From an uncultured Bacilli bacterium (GTDB lineage: Bacteria > Bacillota_I > Bacilli_A > RF39 > UBA660): DNA of 64,000 nucleotides. The position numbers and the translations under genes were made by a program. Shown in pieces: positions 26,601 through 34,884 of the stretch (its first letter is position 1; each line of letters opens with the position of its first letter). The stretch spans positions 124,001 through 188,000 of the forward strand of contig CAJTYF010000001.1 of the NCBI GenBank assembly GCA_910583945.1, read 5' to 3'. Under the pieces are notes generated by a model. It saw only the letters and a program-made list of their open reading frames with translations. It was not told the DNA's origin and searched no databases.

Positions 26601-27127
26601 GATTTAAAGATTTCATTAGAACTGCTTATGGTAAAGGAACTTTTAATGAAAATTTAGATTTTATAGCAGAAGCATTAGGGAAAAGAGGTACAGAAACAAG
26701 CGAAGAAACTATAAGGAGATATTTCAATAATGATTTTTATTCAGACCATATAAAGATATATCAAAAGAAACCTATATATTGGTTGTTTGATAGTGGAAAG
26801 AAAAATGGATTTAAGGCACTTATTTATATGCACAGATATAATGAGAATACTGTACCAAAAGTTAGACTTGATTATTTACATAGAATACAAACAACTTATG
26901 AAAAATTACTTTCTGATGTAAACTATAAACTTACAACAGAACTTTCTATGAACGAAAAGAAAGAAATACAAAAGCGACAAACAGACTTAAATGCTAAATT
27001 ACAAGAAATTAAAGAGTATGATGAAAAAATAGCACATATTGCAAATCAAAGAATTAGTATAGATTTAGATGATGGAGTAACAGTTAATTATGACAAATTC
27101 AAAGATATACTTGCTAAAATAAAGTAG
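23615..27127 (+). CDS. pglX: PglX, BREX adenine-N6 DNA methyltransferase
   Basis: An 1170-residue methyltransferase that marks self DNA and determines BREX sequence specificity. The SAM motif I is DPCCGSGH (from Asp304) and the catalytic motif IV is NPPY (from Asn474), which marks N6-adenine methylation. The later half contains target-recognition regions and a C-terminal YWLFDSGKKNGFKALIY segment typical of PglX. The ATG at 23615 has a TAGGAG ribosome site. No frameshift or phase-variable tract was seen. The recognised site cannot be read from sequence alone. Confidence 0.95.
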   Translation: MDKAILKKFAIESRQDLMQKIESKIKLFYVDETFSKQQNGDVYVLSNEKHTLSLSKEEYDKRELLIKRIQELGLEQVIEEAAYTWFNRVVAIRYMEINDYLPLTKDNQSLGIRVLSSKDNTPDPEIMKFTNLINPELDIDFKKEKYAELKDDNDKFKYVLLLVCKKLGKVIPQVFDGITDYIDILIPDNLLNDTGFIAKIVTEVPEDNYNQVEIIGWLYQYYNQTEKDRVISAKKVYKKNEIAYATQLFTPDWIVKYMVENSLGKYWVEHSNSDSIIDNWKYFIKDNVKKQEEKINPTKITFIDPCCGSGHILVYAFEVFYQIYLMAGYNKNDIPELILKNNLYGLDIDNRAGQLSILSVLLKAREYDKKIFNKEIVRNLNIMSVQESNLISDTILDNISNAEQKENAKYLIDSFKNAKEIGSLLLLEKRDYEELKKNIDSDNTIFSIELKEKINPLIKIANVLSEKYDIVVTNPPYMNNSVMSANLKNYILKNYKSVKSDVFSSFIIRNTIFSKEGSHLGFMTPYVWMFISSYEELRKYIVNNLSISSLIQFEYSAFEEATVPICTFTLKNTQENKKGIYFKLSEYVGGMEVQRKKYLEALNKSVSYKYEVDSSKFDKMPGTQIAFWISESLLNSFASGTILGKIAYPRQGMATTNNNKFLRQWFEVDKDNIGFNLKTEEETIGNKKWFPYNKGGEYRKWYGNNDYVVNFKNKGEEVCNYIDQHSAVNHTGRVINRDKYFNKSVTWSKISSGNIAFRFKDNGFIFDVAGTSIFGDDNVLLKLIGFLNSKVSLEILNCLSPTLNYEVGHICSIPILKFENEEIINIVRENIRISKQDWDSFETSWDFLSHPLLLEHNLTPQQIKKEEENGFLVENTLEEAYKHWEISCNERFNKLKENEEELNRIFIEIYGLQDELTPNVEDKDITIRKANKEREIKSLISYAVGCMFGRYSLDENGLIYAGGEFDIDKYKFYKPDIDNIIPITDESYFGDDIVERFKDFIRTAYGKGTFNENLDFIAEALGKRGTETSEETIRRYFNNDFYSDHIKIYQKKPIYWLFDSGKKNGFKALIYMHRYNENTVPKVRLDYLHRIQTTYEKLLSDVNYKLTTELSMNEKKEIQKRQTDLNAKLQEIKEYDEKIAHIANQRISIDLDDGVTVNYDKFKDILAKIK

Positions 27128-27135
27128 GTGTGGAT

Positions 27136-28128
27136 ATGAGTATAAAATTATCTATAAAAGTAAGTAAAGCAAATGGTGTTATAGTATTTATGCCAGAAAT
27201 ATTTAAAGATATAAATTGTAAATTTGATGATTACTCCATACAATTTAAGTATGATAACCTTAATTTTGTAATTGAATTAGATTCAGAAAAATTAGATAAT
27301 ACAGAACTTGAAGCAATTTTTTGGGATTTTTATAGTTATTTAGGATTTGTACTAGGATATTTTCCAAGTATTATAGAAGCAACATTTATGGATGAAAAGT
27401 ATTTAGCCAATATAGTAGAACAGTATAAAACTAAAGAATGTTTTATCCGTATTAGTGAGCAATATATTGAAAATATGAATATTGAAGATTTTAAAGAATC
27501 TTTTAAAAAGTTTAGAAGCCTAAACAAAAAGGCAAGTTTTCAGTTTGCTATGTTTAATGTTGCTATGATGGAAAGTAATCATTACCCAGAAATAACTATA
27601 TTAAATGTATTGCAATCATTAGATGGACTATACGAGGTTATATATTCAAGTAAAACAACAACGAAAAAAATAATAAGAGATAAAATAAAATATATTGTTA
27701 ATGATACGAGCCAAAAAAATATAGAAAGTATGACTGCTGAAGAAATAGAGGACATTAAAGGATATATGCAGAAAATTAGTGAAATAACATTTTACGATAA
27801 ACTTATTTATATGTGCAATATCTGTGATTATGATATTTTTAAGTATGAAAAAGAGTTAGATCCAAAAGATAAGTATTATTTTGATAACCTTATAACTATG
27901 TTTGTAAATACGAGAAATAAATTTTCCCATTCAGTTAATAAAAATAATACTTTAAACGGAACAGAAGCAACTACATATATTTTTAAAGTAATAATGCTTT
28001 ATAGAGTTCTAATACTTAAAGAATTAGGATTATCTAAATTGATAGATAGTGAAAAATTTTTGGCAAATTTAAAAGAGTGGGATGATTATATTATTCCAAC
28101 CATAAAAAAAAACGAGGAGGATAAATAA
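27136..28128 (+). CDS. HEPN-domain protein embedded in the BREX operon
   Basis: A 330-residue cytosolic protein. The N-terminal half looks beta-rich, resembling the N-terminal domain of ApeA-type proteins, and the C-terminal half is helical with VNTRNKFSHSV, an RNxxxH motif (Arg260, His265) that marks HEPN ribonucleases such as ApeA and RNase toxins. It lies between pglX and pglZ, with its last base shared with the pglZ start, so it is translated as part of the operon. A HEPN RNase here could add an abortive-infection arm to BREX. Family call from motif and layout; target unknown. Confidence 0.65.
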   Translation: MSIKLSIKVSKANGVIVFMPEIFKDINCKFDDYSIQFKYDNLNFVIELDSEKLDNTELEAIFWDFYSYLGFVLGYFPSIIEATFMDEKYLANIVEQYKTKECFIRISEQYIENMNIEDFKESFKKFRSLNKKASFQFAMFNVAMMESNHYPEITILNVLQSLDGLYEVIYSSKTTTKKIIRDKIKYIVNDTSQKNIESMTAEEIEDIKGYMQKISEITFYDKLIYMCNICDYDIFKYEKELDPKDKYYFDNLITMFVNTRNKFSHSVNKNNTLNGTEATTYIFKVIMLYRVLILKELGLSKLIDSEKFLANLKEWDDYIIPTIKKNEEDK

Positions 28129-30689
28129 TGTTTGATGAAGTAAAACAATTACTTTTGGATACTTTAAATGGAGCATTCTCACGAGATAGTGAGAAGAAAA
28201 GAACTAGAAAAATCATTTTCTGGTATGATCCAAAAGAAGAATATAGAGAACTAATTGATGAACTAGAATTAGATAATACAGAAATAATTATTTATGATAA
28301 TAATAGTTTTTGGATTAGATACCATCTTGAAAAAGAAGAATTAAGTAAAAATATTGTTATCTATCTTCCTTTTGATAGATTAAAAGGCACAGATAATGAA
28401 TTACTTGATTTAGAAAGTGCAAATAGTGATTTATTATTTAACCCAGATTCAACTACAATGAGATTAAAGAATCTTGAACTTACTGAAGAATGTAGGAGCA
28501 TAATAAAGAAATATAATAAATTCTTTAATAATAAGAAACGAGAAAATGAATTTAAAGATTTTGATATTGATGAAAAGACACAAGACAATATAGACTTGAT
28601 TATTACTGCAATACTTTTAAATATTAAGTCAATAAATGAAGATGACATATTAAAGAACATTATAAAACTATACTTTGAAGATTCAAAAAAGTATGAAGAA
28701 TTATTTAAGTTTGGTAGCGAAGAATTTATTATAAGTTTATTTAATCATACTTTTGGTTGTTCTATTACTAATATAAATGAGTTACCAGAAGTATTTAAAG
28801 CGTTAGTATTTACTTATTTTGCTTCCACCTTAACTATAACTGATGATGGTAAGAAAGACAGTACAATAGGTAGATATAGTAAGTATATTTTGAAAGATAA
28901 ATCTACGAATGTTTATGTTTTTATCAATTCTTTAATGAGAGATAAAACTACAAAGAAATATTATGATTTATTATCTAATGATATAGAAAAAGAATTTGGT
29001 ATTGAAGACTTAATCAAGAATCTTGATATAGAAGAATATAAAGTAAGTGATACTTTTAAATGTATTGATAAATATGTATTAAATTACATTATTGATAAGT
29101 TATTTAATGGTATCGGCGAATATGAAAAATATACAAGTTATTTAGAATTTAGAGAGAATAAATATTGGTTTGATACTTATGAAAATGAATATAACTTTGT
29201 AAAATATGCTATTAGGTTCTTTGAGAAGATAAAAGATATAGAAGATTCAATAAAGACAGTGGATATAGATAAGTTTGCTAAAGACTATACAGAAAGTTTT
29301 AGTGAAGTTGATACATTGTATAGAAAGATTTACTATCATTTTGATAACATTGAAGACAAAGATATGTTTATCAATTTAAAAAACAGAGTAGAAAATGTAT
29401 ATGTAAATGACTTTATAAGTGAGTTATCTATTAAATGGAGTGATTCTATTGAGAATATGGACAAGTATGATTCTAATAGAATGACAATGCAAAATAAGTT
29501 CTATAAGACTTATGTAGCACCATTTAATGATAAGAAAGATAGAATAATTGTTATCGTATCAGACGCATTTAGATATGAGTGTGCTAAAGAACTTACAGAT
29601 AGATTAAAGACATTTAGTAGTAAATCAGAAATTGATTATATGTTAGGGCTTGTTCCAACATATACAAAGTTAGGTATGGCTGCATTACTACCTAACAAAG
29701 AATTAACAAGAGTGAATGATAGTGATGATATTTTGGTTGATGATATGCCATCTAGTTCTGTAAAAGATAGAGAACTAATATTACAAAATGAAAATGTGGA
29801 TTCCATAGCAGTAAAATACAATGATATGTATGAAATGACTAAAATGGAATGGAAAAAGATGTTTTCTGGAAAGAAAATTGTATATATCTATCACGATACA
29901 GTAGATAATGCAGGAGAACATAATGAAGTAAAAATATTTGAGGCTTGTCAAACTGCTATTGATGAAATAGAAAAGTTAGTAAGGGATTTACATACGACAT
30001 TTAGTGGAGTTAATGTATTTATTACTGCAGATCACGGTTTCTTCTATAAAAGAGGAAAAGTTGAAAGTTATGAGAAAACAACAAAAGAAACTAACGCTAC
30101 TAAACAAAAAACTAGATACGCTTATTCAAATGAGCCATCAAAAGAAGAAGGAATTATATCAGTTGATTTAAGTTATGTTTTTGGTGCGAATAGTGGATAT
30201 GTAAATGTTCCAAAAGGAAATATCATATATGCAAGACAAGGTAGTGGAATAAACTATGTTCACGGAGGAATACTTCCACAAGAAGTAATTGTTCCTGTAA
30301 TTGATTTCAAATCAACAAGAACAAGTGAAGAATCTAAAAAGGTTGGTATTACTTATAGTGGTTTAACTGCGAAGATAACGAATGCAATTACTTATTTAGA
30401 ATTCTTACAGGATTCAAATATTGATGAGAACAATAAGCCTTGTAGATATTTGCTTCATTTTGAAGATGAAAATGGAAATAGAGTATCTGATGAATGTACT
30501 ATAATTGCTAATTATGAAAATACAGAAGTTAAAGATAGATTCTTTAGAGAAAAATTTGTATTTAAGAATATAGAATATGATAGAACTAAACCATATTATT
30601 TAGTTATTACTGATGAAGAAACAGGTATAGAACTACCAAGAGTTAAATTCTACATTGATATAGCAATAGTAAATAATTTTGATTTTTAG
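28128..30689 (+). CDS. pglZ: PglZ, BREX alkaline-phosphatase-superfamily protein
   Basis: An 853-residue protein of the type 1 PglZ family. The alkaline-phosphatase-like core starts with IIVIVSDAFRYECAKELT (Asp479) and includes VFITADHGFFYKRG, with metal-binding Asp and His, and HGGILPQEVIVPV near the end. PglZ is the signature protein of BREX and is needed for methylation and defence. Its start shares a base with the HEPN gene stop, with a GAGGAGG ribosome site within that gene. Length and motif spacing are normal. Confidence 0.95.
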   Translation: MFDEVKQLLLDTLNGAFSRDSEKKRTRKIIFWYDPKEEYRELIDELELDNTEIIIYDNNSFWIRYHLEKEELSKNIVIYLPFDRLKGTDNELLDLESANSDLLFNPDSTTMRLKNLELTEECRSIIKKYNKFFNNKKRENEFKDFDIDEKTQDNIDLIITAILLNIKSINEDDILKNIIKLYFEDSKKYEELFKFGSEEFIISLFNHTFGCSITNINELPEVFKALVFTYFASTLTITDDGKKDSTIGRYSKYILKDKSTNVYVFINSLMRDKTTKKYYDLLSNDIEKEFGIEDLIKNLDIEEYKVSDTFKCIDKYVLNYIIDKLFNGIGEYEKYTSYLEFRENKYWFDTYENEYNFVKYAIRFFEKIKDIEDSIKTVDIDKFAKDYTESFSEVDTLYRKIYYHFDNIEDKDMFINLKNRVENVYVNDFISELSIKWSDSIENMDKYDSNRMTMQNKFYKTYVAPFNDKKDRIIVIVSDAFRYECAKELTDRLKTFSSKSEIDYMLGLVPTYTKLGMAALLPNKELTRVNDSDDILVDDMPSSSVKDRELILQNENVDSIAVKYNDMYEMTKMEWKKMFSGKKIVYIYHDTVDNAGEHNEVKIFEACQTAIDEIEKLVRDLHTTFSGVNVFITADHGFFYKRGKVESYEKTTKETNATKQKTRYAYSNEPSKEEGIISVDLSYVFGANSGYVNVPKGNIIYARQGSGINYVHGGILPQEVIVPVIDFKSTRTSEESKKVGITYSGLTAKITNAITYLEFLQDSNIDENNKPCRYLLHFEDENGNRVSDECTIIANYENTEVKDRFFREKFVFKNIEYDRTKPYYLVITDEETGIELPRVKFYIDIAIVNNFDF

Positions 30690-30701
30690 GAGGTGTAACA
30701 A

Positions 30702-32732
30702 GTGGAAGAACTAAATGAAAAGTTAAATAAATACTTTCCAGGAAAAGTAGTAAGAAAAGATTTAACTAAAAAAATAAAAGAGGGTGCAAATGTTCCTGTA
30801 TATGTTCTTGAATATTTATTAGGTATGTATTGTGCTACTGATGATGAAAATGCTATTCGTGATGGCGTTGAAACAGTAAAAAAGATTTTAGCAGATAACT
30901 TTGTTAGACCAGATGAAGCAGAAAAGATAAAATCTAAAATCAAAGAAAAAGGTATCTATACTATTATTGATAAAGTAACCGTTAGGCTAAATGAAAAGTT
31001 AGATATATATCAAGCAGAGTTTTCTAATCTTGGAATTAAAGACGCACTTATTAGCGAAGATATAGTCAAAAAATATGAAAAGTTATTAGTCGGTGGAATT
31101 TGGTGTATTATAAAAGTTAGTTATTCTTATGATGACCAAAATAAAATTAGAATACCATTTGTAGTCGCTAGTTTAGATCCAATTCAATTACCTAATATGG
31201 ACTTAACAGGACTATTTGAGGGAAGAAGTCATTTTACAAAAAAAGAATGGATAGATGTTTTAATTCGTTCTATGGGAATAGAACCAACTAGACTAACTGA
31301 AATACAAAAGTGGCACTATATAGAAAGAGCAGTACCATTAGTTGAGAACAATTATAATCTATGTGAACTCGGTCCAAGAGGAACAGGAAAATCGCATATC
31401 TATAAAGAAATATCTCCTAATAGTATATTAGTATCTGGAGGACAGACAACAGTTGCAAACCTTTTCTATAATATGAGCCAAAAGAAAATTGGATTAGTTG
31501 GTATGTGGGATTGTGTTGCATTTGATGAAGTTGCAGGAATTTCATTTAAAGATAAAGATGGTATTCAAATAATGAAAGATTATATGGCTTCTGGATCATT
31601 TGCAAGAGGAAAAGAAGAAAAAAATGCTAATGCTTCAATGGTATTCGTAGGAAATATAAATCAAAGTGTAGAAGTGTTATTAAAAACATCACATTTATTT
31701 GAACCATTCCCACCAGAGATGGCGAATGATTCGGCGTTCTTTGATAGAATGCACTATTATTTGCCAGGTTGGGAAATCCCTAAAATGCGACCAGAACTTA
31801 TAACAGATGAATATGGATTTATTACCGATTATCTATCAGAGTATTTTAGAGAAATGAGAAAACGAACATTCTCTGATTCACTAGATAAATACTTTAAGTT
31901 GGGCAGTAATCTAAATCAAAGAGATGTAATTGCTGTTAGAAAGACAGTATCTGGTTTAGTAAAACTTTTATATCCTAATGGAGAATATTGCAAAGAAGAA
32001 TTGAAAGAGATACTAGAATATGCTTTAGTTGGTAGAAGAAGAGTAAAAGAGCAATTAAAGAAAATAGGTGGAATGGAATTTTATGATGTACATTTTTCAT
32101 ATATAGATACTGATACAATGGATGAAAACTTTATATCAGTACCAGAGTGTGGAGGAGGAAAACTTATTCCAGAGGGAACATTAAAAGCAGGACATACTTA
32201 TTTTATAGGTAGAGGTCATTCTGGAATGATAGGAACTTTCAAATTAGAAGTAGAATCTCCTGTCGGACACGGAAGATTTACAACATCTGGAATAGGAACA
32301 GATAGAGAAACAAAAGAAGCCTTAAATACTGCATTTAACTATTTTAAAGGAAATAAGAAAAATATAAGTGCTAGTATTCAAACAGAAAATATAGATTATT
32401 TATTACATATTGAAGATTTACAAGGTGTTGGTGCTTCAAAAGATGTATCACTCGCAGCATTTGTTGCAATGTGTAGTAGTGCATTGAAAAAGCCTTTACA
32501 AGATAGTTTAGTAATATTAGGAAGTATGAGTATTGGTGGAACAATTAGTAAAGTAGAAGAACTTGCTAATACATTACAGGTTTGCTTTGATTCTGGAGCA
32601 AAAAAGATTTTATTACCTATGTCATCTGCAGTAGATATAACAAGTGTACCAAGCGATTTATTTGCAAAATTTAATATCTCATTCTATAATTCTCCAGAGG
32701 ACGCCGTATATAAGGCATTAGGTATAGAGTAG
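30702..32732 (+). CDS. brxL: BrxL, Lon-like AAA+ protein of BREX
   Basis: A 676-residue BrxL. The AAA+ domain has Walker A LGPRGTGKSH (around residue 225) and WDCVAFDEVAGI as Walker B; the C-terminal domain is Lon-protease-like (DVSLAAFVAMCSSALKKP, then SGAKKILLPMSSAVDI). BrxL forms a DNA-binding ring needed for phage restriction in type 1 BREX. The GTG start has an AGGAGGTG ribosome site. Together with brxABC, pglX and pglZ it completes the six-gene type 1 set. Confidence 0.95.
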   Translation: MEELNEKLNKYFPGKVVRKDLTKKIKEGANVPVYVLEYLLGMYCATDDENAIRDGVETVKKILADNFVRPDEAEKIKSKIKEKGIYTIIDKVTVRLNEKLDIYQAEFSNLGIKDALISEDIVKKYEKLLVGGIWCIIKVSYSYDDQNKIRIPFVVASLDPIQLPNMDLTGLFEGRSHFTKKEWIDVLIRSMGIEPTRLTEIQKWHYIERAVPLVENNYNLCELGPRGTGKSHIYKEISPNSILVSGGQTTVANLFYNMSQKKIGLVGMWDCVAFDEVAGISFKDKDGIQIMKDYMASGSFARGKEEKNANASMVFVGNINQSVEVLLKTSHLFEPFPPEMANDSAFFDRMHYYLPGWEIPKMRPELITDEYGFITDYLSEYFREMRKRTFSDSLDKYFKLGSNLNQRDVIAVRKTVSGLVKLLYPNGEYCKEELKEILEYALVGRRRVKEQLKKIGGMEFYDVHFSYIDTDTMDENFISVPECGGGKLIPEGTLKAGHTYFIGRGHSGMIGTFKLEVESPVGHGRFTTSGIGTDRETKEALNTAFNYFKGNKKNISASIQTENIDYLLHIEDLQGVGASKDVSLAAFVAMCSSALKKPLQDSLVILGSMSIGGTISKVEELANTLQVCFDSGAKKILLPMSSAVDITSVPSDLFAKFNISFYNSPEDAVYKALGIE

Positions 32733-33814
32733 TGGCAAGAAGAAAGAAAGATCCTACTATAGGAGATGTTATATTTGTTTTAGGAGCATTTATATTTATT
32801 GGCTATTTTCTCCTTAAATGGTTCATTGAAGCAATAGCATTTCTTATTGCAGGTATTGTTTGGATAATATCAAAAATCGCAGAACTTTTAGAAAAAAAGC
32901 ACGCAACAACTAATATAAATAAGAAGACAACTATAAAAAATAATAAACTAACTGAAAAAGAAATAAAAGAAGAATTGAAAGTTTTTGATATAAGTGTTTA
33001 TGATAATTATTTTCAACCACAAATAAGGAATAGAGGAGAGAAATATTATTTAAATAATAAAATATCTGATTTTAAACAAAATGAGAATAAATATTCTTGT
33101 AAGGTAGATGGCACAGAAATATATAATACAACTGTTACATTTGACAAAGAAAACGATAATATTGTTGAGAGTGCAACTTGTACTTGTCCTTATTTTGAAG
33201 ATAAACAAGAGTATTGTAAACACATCTATGCTTTAATATTAAAAGCAAAAGGCGATAAAAATAACCAAATTCTTATATCTGAAATTCAAAACTATATAAA
33301 AGGAATCAAAGAGGCTTTAAATAATGCAAATGATTATATAAAAAACAATGCACTGTCTTTTGAAGATAAGGAAAGAAATTCATATTTTGAATATGCTAAT
33401 AATGTATCTATACAAATAGATAACTTTAATAAACAAGTTATAAACTCAAAAAATGAGGAAGATATTTTGATGGATATTTTAAAACAACTTATGAATTTAT
33501 CTGAAGAATTATCAAGAAAGATTAGAATTACAATAAATGGCAAAAAGACACCATCTTCAACTACACAATATGTTCCAAAAACTAAAAAGCAAAGTTCAGT
33601 TGGATCTGCTTTAATAGGGTTAGCATTACTTGATTCATTAAATTCATCAAAAGAGGATGATGACATAGATGAAGAGTTAGAAACAGAAATGAATGCTTAC
33701 AATTTAGAAGATTGGCAAAAAGATTTAGTTAGACAGGGTAGATATAATCCTTGGAACTTTGAAGAAGATGGCGAGTTAGAAGAAGATGACTATTATTATG
33801 AAGATGATAAATAA
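32732..33814 (+). CDS. Membrane-anchored SWIM zinc-finger protein
   Basis: A 360-residue protein. The N-terminus is basic and then has two hydrophobic segments (about residues 12-30 and 32-50). A SWIM zinc-finger follows: ESATCTCPYFEDKQEYCKHIYAL (about residues 148-170), with CxC and CxH ligands. The last 60 residues are very acidic. The GTG start shares its first base with the brxL stop, so it is part of the BREX operon. SWIM domains bind DNA or proteins; this gene is not one of the core BREX components and its role here is unknown. Confidence 0.7.
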   Translation: MARRKKDPTIGDVIFVLGAFIFIGYFLLKWFIEAIAFLIAGIVWIISKIAELLEKKHATTNINKKTTIKNNKLTEKEIKEELKVFDISVYDNYFQPQIRNRGEKYYLNNKISDFKQNENKYSCKVDGTEIYNTTVTFDKENDNIVESATCTCPYFEDKQEYCKHIYALILKAKGDKNNQILISEIQNYIKGIKEALNNANDYIKNNALSFEDKERNSYFEYANNVSIQIDNFNKQVINSKNEEDILMDILKQLMNLSEELSRKIRITINGKKTPSSTTQYVPKTKKQSSVGSALIGLALLDSLNSSKEDDDIDEELETEMNAYNLEDWQKDLVRQGRYNPWNFEEDGELEEDDYYYEDDK

Positions 33815-33816
33815 TT

Positions 33817-33845
33817 AAGCATACTATAAAAAGTATGCTTTTTTT
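33817..33845 (+). terminator. Terminator of the BREX operon
   Basis: AAGCATACT at 33817-33825 pairs perfectly with AGTATGCTT at 33832-33840 and is followed by T residues to 33845. Confidence 0.8.
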
Positions 33846-33893
33846 GATGTTTTGTGTCAAAAATCTAAAAAAATCGCTTTGTATTACACAATG

Positions 33894-33925
33894 CGACAAA
33901 ATTCGCAAAATTATTGTCGTATAAT
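33894..33925 (+). promoter_or_regulatory. Inverted repeat ending at a TATAAT box
   Basis: CGACAA at 33894-33899 and TTGTCG at 33914-33919 form an inverted repeat that abuts TATAAT at 33920-33925. No good -35 is present at the right distance, so it may need an activator. It lies in the otherwise gene-free stretch between the BREX terminator and the leader of the sigma-like gene. Confidence 0.35.
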
Positions 33926-34068
33926 GTCCTCGTAGCATTGCCATCAATGGTATGTAATTTTAGAAAAGAAAAGTAGTGATAATAATGAAAAATAGAATGT
34001 AGTAATATGGGGGAGTAATAATTCTATTTAAAACCTTTCAAATTACAAACTAATATAAATAAAATCAT

Positions 34069-34138
34069 AAGTGCAAAACTTTTTGTAGTATTTCATTTTG
34101 TGCTTACTAGGCAAATGCTTTGAAAGGAGTAGCCTAGT
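34069..34138 (+). promoter_or_regulatory. Structured leader that hides a ribosome site
   Basis: AAGTGCAAAA (34069-34078) can pair with TTTTGTGCTT (34096-34105). Immediately after, ACTAGGC (34106-34112) pairs perfectly with GCCTAGT (34132-34138), enclosing the AAAGGAG ribosome site of the leader peptide at 34143. This is a typical translational switch arrangement. Confidence 0.55.
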
Positions 34139-34142
34139 CAAA

Positions 34143-34307
34143 GTGAATAAATACTATTTCAAGGATAATACAATTCAATATGAAAATGGATTAGCCAAAG
34201 CCGATTATGTTCTAAAAAACACAGGGAGCATATTCGGCTTTTTTTCTTGTGTTTTTATAAGGTGTAGAAGTCCACCTTTTATCAATTTGATTAAAAAATC
34301 GAATTGA
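34143..34307 (+). CDS. Leader peptide of an attenuator
   Basis: A 54-codon frame starting with GTG (MNKYYFKDNTIQYENGLAKA...) behind a masked AAAGGAG site. Translation passes through a terminator hairpin (34197-34245) and stops 14 bp before the ATG of the sigma-like gene. A ribosome translating this frame would keep the terminator from folding. The product itself shows no domain; it is probably regulatory only. Confidence 0.5.
   Translation: MNKYYFKDNTIQYENGLAKADYVLKNTGSIFGFFSCVFIRCRSPPFINLIKKSN
34197..34245 (+). terminator. Attenuator hairpin in the leader
   Basis: AAAGCCGATTATG at 34197-34209 pairs with CATATTCGGCTTT at 34229-34241 with one mismatch and ends in a run of T residues. It precedes the sigma-like gene and lies within the leader-peptide frame. 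Confidence 0.7.
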
Positions 34308-34321
34308 TAGGAGGAAGAAAT

Positions 34322-34804
34322 ATGGCAGAACGCCCAAAAAGAAGAAAATATAGAGATAATCCTTATACTTTAAAGTATTTAGAAGAAAAAAATATTTATA
34401 TTATAAGTTTTAAAGATAGTAAAGGTGTCATTCAAAAAGTAGAGGTAAACGAAGAAATATATAAGACTTTTGATAGATTTGAGTTAGATGATTTATCAGA
34501 ATTAAATGAATATGATAATCACATAGAACATTCAGAACTATTTGAGAATAGTCTTGAAACTAGAGCAAAGGACAAGCCTATGTTACTAGAAGATTTAATT
34601 ATACAAGAATCTACATTTAACGAACTGAAAAAAGCAATTAACTTGCTACCAGAGGTTCAGAAAAGAAGAATTAAAAAATATTATTTTGATGAGAAAAGTG
34701 AAGTACAAATTGCTTTAGAAGAAAATGTATCACAAAAGAATGTATCCAAAAGTTTAGCAGTCGCAAGAACAAATTTAAAAGAAATTTTAAAAAAATTGAA
34801 TTAG
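34322..34804 (+). CDS. Sigma-70 region-4-like regulator of the ICE
   Basis: A 160-residue protein. The C-terminal half (STFNELKKAINLLPEVQKRR, then ALEENVSQKNVSKSLAVAR) matches sigma region 4 helix-turn-helix proteins encoded near the integration modules of Tn916-like and related elements. The N-terminus is basic (MAERPKRRKYRDN). The ATG at 34322 has an AGGAGGAAG ribosome site. Its leader has a masked ribosome site and an attenuator, so expression is probably conditional. It likely controls recombination or transfer genes of the ICE. Confidence 0.7.
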   Translation: MAERPKRRKYRDNPYTLKYLEEKNIYIISFKDSKGVIQKVEVNEEIYKTFDRFELDDLSELNEYDNHIEHSELFENSLETRAKDKPMLLEDLIIQESTFNELKKAINLLPEVQKRRIKKYYFDEKSEVQIALEENVSQKNVSKSLAVARTNLKEILKKLN

Positions 34805-34831
34805 GTGGGTATATTTTTGCAGATTAGTTAG

Positions 34832-34879
34832 GAAACAGGTGAAAGGGTAAGTTATTCCCTTTTGCCTGTTTCTTTTTTT
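34832..34879 (+). terminator. Terminator after the sigma-like gene
   Basis: GAAACAGG at 34832-34839 pairs with CCTGTTTC at 34865-34872, extended internally by AAAGGG with CCCTTT, and is followed by seven T residues. Confidence 0.8.
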
Positions 34880-34884
34880 AGGAA

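Noticed and set aside
23615..27127. Phase variation of pglX
   Set aside because: The frame is intact and no homopolymer or short tandem repeat long enough to drive slippage was seen.
34098..34307. A 69-residue protein-coding gene
   Set aside because: The frame runs through a strong terminator, its first 15 codons overlap a hairpin, and its end leads into the ribosome site of the next gene; it fits a leader peptide from 34143 better.
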